Of a stretch of 64,000 bases of DNA, positions 55,977 to 64,000 are shown piece after piece. The DNA lies in NCBI GenBank assembly GCA_037176725.1, contig JAZBRS010000049.1, positions 17,006,001-17,070,000 of the forward strand, written 5' to 3'. The DNA comes from Posidonia oceanica. Lineage: Eukaryota; Streptophyta; Magnoliopsida; Alismatales; Posidoniaceae. Both the position numbers and the translations under genes were made by a program. The notes beneath the pieces are model-generated. The model searched no databases. It saw nothing but the letters and a program-made list of their open reading frames with translations, and was not told the DNA's origin. Each line of letters opens with the position of its first letter. Within the stretch, counting starts at the first letter, position 1.

Positions 55977-56103
55977 GAGAGGATGACGATGATGATTTGG
56001 AAAGGATTGATGCATGCTTAGGATAGAGGATGACGATGATGATTTGAAAGGATTGATGCATGCTTTGAGAGGATGACGATGATGATTTGAAAAGGATTGA
56101 TGC
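55977..56103 (-). repeat. Tandem repeat, about 45 bp, of Gypsy-2
   Basis: About three units of GAGGATGACGATGATGATTTG plus AAAGGATTGATGCATGCTTT, corresponding to four units at 9359-9535 in Gypsy-1. Confidence 0.8.
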
Positions 56104-56248
56104 ATAAGTAGGATAGAAGAAGTACGAGTGCATGTTCAAGAACAAAAGTAAGAAACAAGATAGTAGATGCAAGAAGGAAAGGGATGCAAGAAGTGAGAAT
56201 GTAAATGTGTAGGTGGGAGAAGAGTATCCGCAACGGGACTGCCTTCGG

Positions 56249-57600
56249 CTACTGATAGTACTTCTTGAGGTAGCAAAGGTTGACGGGCTCAGACTGCTCG
56301 ACCTGATCCATATCCTCAAGAGTTACGGCGCCGCCCAAAAAGACTTGCTTCATCACAAAGGGGCCACGCCAGTTAGGTCGGAATTTCCCTCGACCATCAG
56401 GCAAGTGAATGGCGCGTAGAACATGGTCCCCTGTCTGGAAGCCTCTCGGTTGAACTTTCTTCAAGTATGATCTGGCCATTCTCTTTTGATAGCAGTGAGC
56501 ATTATGCATAGCTTGCAGCCTGTGCTCATCAATCAAGTTCAGTTGGACGCAGCGGTCTTCGACCCATTCTGCTTCATCCAACTCAGCTTCGCGTAGGATC
56601 CGCAGTGAGGGGATCTCTACCTTGACGGGCAGCACCGCCTCCATGTCGTACACTAGAGAGTACGGGGTGGCGCTTGTTGAAGTGCGGACAGATGTCCTAT
56701 ACGCCTAGAGTGTGTAAGGAAGCTTGTCGTGCCAGTCCTTATGAGTTTCCGCCATTTTCTTCAGGATCTTCACTAGATTTTTGTTGGCGGACTCCACTGC
56801 ACCGTTCATCTGTGGCCGGTAAGGCGAGGATTTGTGATGCTTGATGCTGAAGCTCTGCAGATAGTCTTCGATCCTCTTAGCAATGAAGTTTGTGCCATTG
56901 TCTGATATAATTGCATGCGGGACCCTGTACCGGGCTATGATGTTGTTTCTGATGAACTTTTCCGTAGCCACGGCAGTCACCGTCTTGTAGGAGGTCGCTT
57001 CCACCCATTTAGTGAAGTAATCAATCGCAACCAGAATGTAACGATGACCATTAGAAGCTGGAGGGTCGATGGTGCCAATGACATCAATCCCCAAGTGGAG
57101 AAAGGCCATGGCGACGACATACTGTGCAGCTCTTGAGGGGGCGGCCGGATAAAGTTGCCGTGCACTTGGCAGTTATGGCATCTGCGCACGAATCGGCAGC
57201 AGTCGGACTCCATAGTTAGCCAGTAGTATCCTTGAAGCATTATTTTCTTGGCCAGGAGGACGCCATTCATGTGCGGGCCGCAGGTCCCCGCATGCACTTG
57301 AAGCATCAGCGCATCAGCCTCTGATTTGCTTAAGCAGCGCATGAGCATTTGATTGTATGATCTTCTGTACAACTGTCCCGCCCCCAATACATACTTTGAC
57401 GCCAGACGCGTCAGAGTCCTCTTGTCCACTGGTGAGGTACCAGGTGGAAAGGTGCCGGACTCCAAGAAAGATTTTATGTCTTTGTACCAGGGCTGCTCCT
57501 CTGTTGTTGGATCTGCCTCCTCGATGCTCATACAGTGTGCAGGCTGCTCAATGCAAGTAACAGATACATCCACTGTGCTGTCTTCAGGTATGCTGAGCCA
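56249..57600 (-). pseudogene. pol (IN): Gypsy-2 integrase
   Basis: The N-terminal HHCC zinc region (HAGTCGPH ... RRCHNCQ) is in frame 57921-56977. The catalytic core with D (GIDVIGTI), D (ISDNGTNF) and E (NGAVESANK) is in frame 57109-56705, after loss of one C in a C-run near 57090. A TAG at 56705-56707 (TGG in Gypsy-1) cuts before the C-terminal region. The GPY/F-type module KFRPNWRGPFV follows in 56653-56249, ending KKYYQ and a natural stop. All parts are present but not in one frame. Confidence 0.93.
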
Positions 57601-58777
57601 GGACGCCAAGGTAGCTAATGCATCTGCATATGCGTTCCTTGCTCGGTTCATGTATGTGAAGTGGATGCTTGCAAATTGTTTTATCAGCTTCAGTAGGTGC
57701 TCATGATATGGCAGTAGCTTTGGATCTTTCGTTTTCCACTCGCCATTGACTTGAGAGATTACCAGCATAGCATCGCCATGCACCAGCAGCTTCTGTACCT
57801 CATGCTCGAGGGCAACATTCAGTCCTAAGATGCATGCCTCGTACTCTGCTTCGTTGTTGGTGCACTTGAAGGTCAGCTTCCTGGAGAAGGGAATCATCTG
57901 TCCCTGAGGTGTTGTCAGCACTGCGCCTACGCCTCAGCCTCTTTTGTTTACGGCACCATCGAAGTATAGCTGCCATTGCTCCTGATCTTCAGGACCTTTG
58001 TCTTCAGAGTCCTCCATGCAAACAGAATGTCTTCATCTAGAAACTGCGTCTGGAGTGGTTGATATTCAGGCAGTGGGAGATCAGCAAGATGGTCCGCCAT
58101 AGCTTGACCCTTCATGGATTTTTGTGTGACAAAGGTGATGTCGTACTGAGACAGTAACACCTGCCACTTAGCACATTTGCCTATCATGGCCGGCTTTTGA
58201 AAGAGGAACTTGATTGGATCATGTCGGCATAAGAGCTGGACTAGGTATGCCATCATGTAATGCCTCAATTTCTGTGCAGCCCAGACGAGGGACAAGCAGG
58301 TCTTCTCTATTGTATTGTACCTGGCTTCGCATTCATTGAACTTCTTGCTCAGATAGTAGATGGCGCGCTCCTTTCTACCAGATTCGTCATGCTGGCCCAA
58401 GACGGCGCCCATGGAATGTTGTGTGGTAGAAAGGTAGAGTAGCAGGGGTCTCCCTGGAGTGGGGGGAACCAATACGGGAGGCTTAATCAGTAGCTGCTTG
58501 ATCTTGGCAAATGCAGCCTGACACTCCTCGCTCCAATGAATCTGCGCATTTTTCTTCAGGAGCTTGAATATAGGTTCATAGATGGGTGTAAGCTGTGTAA
58601 TGAAGCGACTGATGTATTGTAAACGCCCAAGCAGACCTTTGACCTCCTTTTCAGTCCAAGGGGGCGGCATATCCACGATGGCTTTGGCCTTCATCGGGTC
58701 TACCTCAATCCCCCTTTGGCTAACAATGTAGCCCAGCAGTTTGCCAAATGACACCCTGAATACACACTTGTTGGGGT
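57601..58777 (-). pseudogene. pol (RH): Gypsy-2 RT connection and RNase H
   Basis: Frame 58754-57948 has LLGYIVSQRGIEVD, the full connection (HWSEECQAAFAKIKQLL, IYYLSKKFNECEARY) and then loses frame near 58017 by a 1-bp deletion. RNase H continues in the neighbouring frame with YFDGAV, is hit by a TGA near 57938, and resumes in 57921 onward with NNEAEYEA, HGDAMLVISQVNGEW and YADALATLASWLS. All four acidic RNase H positions are visible. Confidence 0.9.
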
Positions 58778-60919
58778 TCAGGCGCAGCTTGTACTTCCGT
58801 AGACAGTAAAGAGCTTCTTCAGATAGGCAAGATGATCTTCAGGCTCTTTGGTTTTAGCAATCATGTCGTCTAGGTAGACCTCCACTTCTTGGTGCATGAG
58901 GTTGTGGAACAACGTAGTCATGGCCCTCTGATAGGTTGCACCAGCATTCTTCAGCCCGAACAGCATGACTTGGTAGCAGAAGACTCCCCAAGGGGTGATG
59001 AATGAAGTCTTTTCCATATCTTCTTCTGCCATTTTGATATGATTGTATCCAGAAAAGCCATCCATGAAGGAAAGCATCTTGTGGCCCGCTGTATTGTCGA
59101 CTAGGACGTCAATGTGAGGCAATGGAAAGTCGTTCTTGGGACTCGCCTTGTTCAGGTCCCTATAGTCGATGCAAATCCGGACGCGGCCATCTTTCTTGGG
59201 CACAGGTACAATGTTCGCCAGCCACTCAGGATAAAGGACGACCTTGAGGAAATTGACTCTGTGCTGTTTCATTATCTCTTCTTTGATCATAAGCAGCCAC
59301 TGCGGTCGCCATCTTCTCAGCTTTTGCTTTACTGGCTTGGCATCTGGGTCTAGGGATAGATTGTGCACCACTATCTCTATGTGAAGGCTGACCATATCTT
59401 CATAACTCCAAGCGAAGACATCCGCATATTCTTCTGCTCGAGCCTGGGGGGACAGCTGGGCGCTGATGCGAACTTCTTTGACTTCCTCAACTGTGCCGAT
59501 ATTGACAACCTCTGTTTCTTCTTCAACATGGAGGTTGGGGCCTTCTGGGTCGTCGTTGTAGGGCCGAAACTCGGGCAGTGGTTCGTCAGTCTCATCCATG
59601 CCCGTGTCATCCTCCTCTCCATAAGCAATAAGTTCCGAGAGGATCTCTTTCTCAAAAGAAGGATTTGTGATGTCGAAAGAGTGTATATGTTCTGCTGCTT
59701 GGCCCTGGTGACGCTTCAGGATGGTCACGCTTACTCGAGTATTCTTGTAACCTCGGTGCGCGACCTCCGTCTTGGCAACTTCTTCTGTATGCCCTGGCTT
59801 GACTGATTCTGCTGAAAGCTCTACTGATACTACTGAGGGCCTTGCTGATTCTACCACTGATACTGCTGATGGCCTTGCTACTGAAGCTGCTGACAATTCT
59901 GTTGCTGATTCTGCTTTCTGCTCTGTTATTGCTGCTGCTTGGACTACTAGTGCTTCCTCCTCTGAGTCTTCTAGTGTGCTTGTGGAGGGTATGCTGGACT
60001 GGCGGCTGATCTGGGTACTGCCGCTTGTTACACTGCCCAAGTGGGGCATGTGCTGCACAAACCACCTAGACCCGCCTTCTGGTTGGAGGGTAATGAGCTC
60101 ATCTGGTCTAGGGGAGTCCGGTATTGCCAAGTCTTCTTCTAGGACCATGATAGAGGCATGGTCTTCTTGCAGAGGAGGGTCCGTAGCCACGGCTTTCCCT
60201 TTCCTTTCTGCAGCTTGGTGCTCTACCAGGTCTTCTGCTATCGACTTGAGCTGTTCTTGATAAAGTAGCTCTAAGTCGGACATCCATGAATCGACCTGGG
60301 CTTCTATCACCACTCCTTCCTCCTCATCTGAGGGTGAGTCGACGTAGTAGGCGCTGGGGGCCTGCGGCACTGGCCCGGCTGCAAGATGGATCGCTGCCCT
60401 TGGTATTTGCATGGTCTGGCTCATGGGCGTGCCTGATAGCGGCAGCTTCGGCATAGGAGATCCAAACAGACTGGTCAGTGGGGCCACAGACGGGTATGCT
60501 GCCAGGGTCACTGCTGCAGTTAGAGGGCAGGCAGAGGTGCTCTTCTGAGGGCTCAAGGGCCGGGAGACTATGATGCTCAACTGGTCCTCTGCAACTAGTG
60601 GTGACAGTGAGAGTGCGGCTTCTGACACCATGGGGTCCTGCCATGAGAGCTGCTGTTCTGCGGCAGGAGGGTGCGAAGCGGACTGCGCTGGCTGCATCCT
60701 CGGTGATGCGGCTGCTGAAACGGGTCCAGTCGCGCCGCTGATTGAGTTGTCTGACTGTCCCTCCAGAGAGAGTGACAGCGGTACTGATGCGACTGCGACC
60801 GCAGGTAGCCTGCCTGATTGTACCAGAAGGAGTGTCTCTGACTTCTGAGCTGCTGCTGCTGCCTGTACTGGTAATGTGGATGCAGCTGCAGGAATGTTTG
60901 AGCTTGTCAATTCTACCAC
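58778..60919 (-). pseudogene. pol (RT): Gypsy-2 linker plus reverse transcriptase, YLDD retained
   Basis: The longest open frame of the window, 713 codons. About residues 1-420 are a Ser/Ala/Glu-rich linker. Residues about 420-530 form the pre-RT region. The RT follows with VPKKDGRVRICIDYRDLN, FMDGFSGYNHI, MLFGLKNAGATY (Leu where MPFGLKN is usual) and YLDDMIAKT (58865-58876). It ends at a frameshift near 58805, a few residues after LAYLKKLF. Compared with Gypsy-1 six codons are missing before EYADVFAWSYED. The first Met is not the true start, because the frame continues upstream past a TAG at 60992. Confidence 0.93.
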
Positions 60920-60991
60920 AGAGCTTGCTGATTTGTTTGCTGTATCTGAAGGAAGAGCTGAATAAACTGACCAGGGCGCTTCAGCGCTGAT

Positions 60992-62323
60992 CTAAGCCTT
61001 ACTGCCAGTTGGGACTGCCTTTGTTGTGCCAGACTGCTCCTCATCCAAGTAGTAGTCCTCAACGCAGACCCAATCTTCCGTTGGCACCGTGACTTCATCA
61101 TCAGTTGATCCCAGAACTCCTGCACTGGTGAAGTTAGTGAGGTCTCTGGGGATGGCAGGTTCCTGATTCTTCACTTGAAGGCAATGATCTTCGCTAGGCT
61201 TGGGCACATAACCGAGGCCTTCAGATTTCCTTCGCTCTGCCGCTACGATCGGCTCTGCGATCCCCTGGCTGTGATGCCCGAGCGATGTACCCTTTATGTA
61301 ACCCCACCTGTGACATACATTCTCGACCATTCGAAAGGGGTTGTTGTGAACGGCCAAGGAGTTGGCGCGTTCAAGATCAGGAATGAAGTTAACCGGCTCG
61401 CACTGGTTAATGCGATACAAGGCTTTAGAAGTCTCAAGGTCAAACGGGATAGCTTGTGAAGAGATGGGGGAGACTGTCTCGATTTGCTCCTTCTCAAAGT
61501 TCTCCGCCATGACGACAATGACATCATCACCGCGGCGGTACTTTATCATCCGATGGAGGGTCGAGGGAAGGACCTGATGCTTGTGGAGCTAAGGGCACCC
61601 AAGCAGAAGATTGAAATTTGGCTTCAAGTCAATGACATAGAATTCTACATTGAAAACGACCGGGCCAATAGCAAGAGGAATAATCAGGATCTCTAGAGCG
61701 TCATAGTGGGTGTTGTCAAAAGCTGTCATTCCCTTCACGGCTGGCGTGATGTCCTCGACTTTGAATCCAAGCTTGGTTGCAGTACGCAAGGGGCAGATGT
61801 TAAGGCCTGACCCGTTATCAACCAGTGTTAGGGGAATGCGAAAGTTTTTGAATTGAACCATGACGAACAGGGGTTGATTGTGATTAATCCCCACCGGAGG
61901 CAGCTCATCACTCGTAAAAGAGATGACCTGGGGCTCCGCTATTATCCCTACCATGCTTTCCAAGGCTGAAGGCTCAATAGACTGGGACACACGGGCAGCC
62001 TGGAACACGCGAAGAAAGGCCTCGCGGTGTTCGGCAGAGGTGTGGATTAGGTCCCAAATGGAAATGTCGGCTTTGACCTTCTTAAGTTGGGAGGTTATGT
62101 CTACCTTGGGTTGGTTCTTTTTGGCAACAGGAGGGGTTGTTTTGGCAGGCTCTAAAGGGGTAGTGGCAGGAGATTGGGCTGCTACAGGCTGAGCAGGGGT
62201 TTGGCTTGCTATAGGTTGATTTGAGGTTGGGTCTGCTATGGGTTGGTTAGAGGGTGGGGGCATAGCAGGTTTAGGGTAATTTGACCTAGTGGCTGGTGCT
62301 GGGGGTCTGTAGACCCTTCTCGA
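60992..62323 (-). pseudogene. pol (PR): Gypsy-2 protease and flanks
   Basis: Frame 62323-61589 contains the Pro/Gln-rich tail of gag, then IWDLIHTSAEHREAFLRVF and the protease LVDNGSGLNICP ... AFDNTHYDALEILIIPLAIG. The DNGS active-site form is the same as in Gypsy-1. TAG at 61589-61591 (TGG in Gypsy-1) interrupts it just after LLLGCP. Frame 61549-60992 continues with MIKYRRGDDVIVVMAENFE and the post-protease segment VCHRWGYIKGTSLG, stopping at TAG 60992-60994 (TTG in Gypsy-1). All pieces share one reading phase with gag and RT. Confidence 0.9.
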
Positions 62324-64000
62324 TCACGTTACTTCCACGCACATTTCTGTGGCGTAGCTGTAAGCGACGCGATGGGTGTCTAGGGTTAAATCAATAACCA
62401 CTGGAGCACGTGCTGCGAGCACAGGAGGGGTTACAGGGGGACCTACTGGGTATTGAGGTCTGTGGTAAGGTTGTTGGGGTGGGAAGGCAGGGGCTGGTTG
62501 AGGTTTGCCTAAAAGATGTATGGGGGATTCTAGCTGAGGCTGCCCTAAGAGGTGGACAGGGGATGTAGGCCGGGCTCTAGCTAGGAGGTGTACAGGGGGT
62601 TGAGCCTGAGGGAGCATAGCAGGAGGTGCGAAGGGGCGCTCCGGCCTGGCAAGCGGTCGGATCATGTGAACTCCCGACTCGGAGCCGGCAACTGTCGCAA
62701 GATAGGGATTGATGGGGAAAGGCTCAGAGATATCAGAAATAAGATCAGAAGGGTCTACAACAGAGGTAGTAGGCCCAGAAGGAAAGACAGAATGGATGCC
62801 TGAAGTTCTTGCCCCTCCCGAATAAGTGTGTTCCGGTAGGGGTTGGTGGATGATGCCAGAATGAGGGGGAACAGCTGAATGTGCAGATACATGTGTGTGT
62901 GCTTGAGTGGATGCCTCGTGCGTGTCAATCACAATCATTCCTGATTCGATTAGGTCCTGAATAGCGTTCCGCAGGGAGTAGCAATTGTCCGTCGAATGCC
63001 CGACGCTTCGATGGAAATTACAGAAGAGGTTTGCCTTAAACCAATGCGGCAAAGGATTTGGGGGCAGGCGAACCTCCGGGAACTTCAGGAGCGATGCAAC
63101 CTTCGGCAAGATGACCCTGAGCGGTTCCACCAATGGGGTGAACTTCTGCTTCTCAATGGGTGGCCTTCTTTGCCTCTGGTATGAGCCTTGCTGAACCGGT
63201 GCAGCAGGGTAGACCGGTCTAGCGGTGGTTGTGATCTGTGGTGTGGGTGGATTCCTAGGTGCAGGAGCATACACCATCTGAGCCGGGGCAGGCCGGGATG
63301 GCAAGTGAACAGGCACAGCAGGAGAGTCGACGAATGCAACAGTGGTTTTCAGCGAATCCGTCTTCTTTGGTCGGTTGTTGCTGCTGCCGCTGTTGTTGTT
63401 GGAGGTGTTGCTGTTGGCATTGTTACTGTTGATCGCGGCCTGCTTAGCGAACGCAGAGAGAGCCGGAAGTTGCCACTCCGCAAAGAACTCTCCACGCGCG
63501 CTCCAGCTCGGATAAGTGCTGCTAAAGTAGTGACTGGCTGAATGCTAAGCAGAGCTCTAAGAGATGGCTGCGCCCTTTTGATAACGATTTTGATAGACTC
63601 CTCGTCAGAGGGTCTATCTCGGACTTGTGAGGCAAGGGCGCGCCAGCGGCCGACGTACTCCCCGAACGGCTTGCTGGAATTCTGCTTGATTGCGATTAAG
63701 TCCACCCACATTGGGACTAGATCGAGGTTGAAGGAGTACTGTTCCAGGAACGCCTGACTGAGGTCGTTCCAAGTCTTGATGGCTAATATATCAAGCGATG
63801 TGAACCACTTGAGTGTCGGCCCGGTCAAGCTCTTTTGGAACAGGCAGATCAGTAACCTCTCGTCAGCCTGAAGCTGAGCGAAATCACCGCAATACGCCTT
63901 CAGGTGTGCTACGGGGCAGCCCCTACCATTGTATTTCTCGAAGTCCAGGATTTTGAACTTCGGAGGGAGTACCACTTCTGGAAAGCAGCAGAGGTCCCGA
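62324..64000 (-). pseudogene. gag: Gypsy-2 gag, cut by window edge
   Basis: The frame is open from the window edge to 63349 and carries the capsid domain (PPKFKILDFEKYNGRG, LKWFTSLD, WNDLSQAFLEQYSFN, FGEYVGRWRAL). A 1-bp deletion near 63465 shifts frame. The tail is in 63316-62324, with an intact zinc knuckle CNFHRSVGHSTDNC and VHLL-type Pro-rich repeats, and ends at a TGA where Gypsy-1 has CGA. The tail shares phase with the protease, so gag and pol were fused in one frame. Confidence 0.9.

Larger units (their letters stand above)
44695..64000 (-). mobile_element. Gypsy-2: second Tat/Ogre-like element, right end outside window
   Basis: Same family, orientation and gene order as Gypsy-1: 3' LTR (44695-50693), PPT, hairpin arrays A and B, DUF7745-like remnant, purine tract, tandem repeat, integrase, RNase H, RT, linker, protease, gag. 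The window ends inside gag. By comparison with Gypsy-1 about 3.8 kb of internal DNA and a 6-kb 5' LTR should follow. It is inserted in LTR-B; GATAG at 44690-44694 is the expected left target duplication. It is broken by several stops and frameshifts, mostly at places different from Gypsy-1. Confidence 0.92.

Noticed and set aside
59363..60260. Plus-strand ORFs of 147 and 162 codons
   Set aside because: Antisense shadows of the Gypsy-2 linker/RT frame.
1..64000. tRNA, rRNA or small RNA genes
   Set aside because: None recognised. The tRNA-like matches are the retrotransposon primer-binding sites only, 18 bases or less.

Overview
The window is plant nuclear DNA made almost entirely of nested LTR retrotransposons. 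The evidence is: Ty3/gypsy reverse transcriptase and integrase of the Tat/Ogre type, primer-binding sites matching a plant tRNA-Arg, SIRE-like and Tnt1-like Ty1/copia LTRs, a DUF7745/plant-mobile-domain-like ORF and a DUF4283-like ORF, both families being plant-specific. No intact host gene, tRNA or rRNA was recognised. The species cannot be told from the sequence.

Layout, left to right. (1) 1-25870, minus strand: Gypsy-1, a giant Tat-type element. Its 3' LTR (1-4231) is cut by the window edge. The internal region is 4232-19837 and the 5' LTR is 19838-25870, about 6.0 kb. Read in its own direction: PBS, long leader, gag, protease, a low-complexity linker, reverse transcriptase, RNase H, integrase, a 44-bp repeat, a purine tract, an extra DUF7745-like ORF, two hairpin-repeat arrays, PPT. 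(2) 25871-33604: the 3' part and LTR of a SIRE-like copia element (Copia-1), split by a 5784-bp solo LTR of a Gypsy-1 relative on the plus strand (26377-32160) with a perfect CTTAC target duplication. (3) 33605-38662: older DNA with a MITE-like inverted repeat, a minus-strand Tnt1-like copia LTR, a broken DUF4283-like coding region, unidentified sequence and a solo SIRE-like LTR (Copia-2). (4) 38663-43089, plus strand: a deleted gypsy element (LARD-A) with LTR, PBS, leader and a gag remnant lacking its capsid domain. It is followed by a related but divergent LTR-B (43090-44694). (5) 44695-64000, minus strand: Gypsy-2, same family as Gypsy-1, inserted into LTR-B. Its 3' LTR is complete and the window ends inside gag.

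In both gypsy copies gag, protease, linker and RT lie in what was one continuous frame. Each copy is now broken by premature stops and 1-bp indels. Gypsy-1 has lost the RT catalytic motif but keeps the integrase triad in one frame. Gypsy-2 keeps the RT motif but its integrase is frameshifted. Neither looks autonomous. The features most worth study are the ORF downstream of integrase, the two conserved arrays of short hairpins before the PPT, a second PBS-like site buried inside every Tat-type LTR seen here, and a leader block shared with LARD-A.
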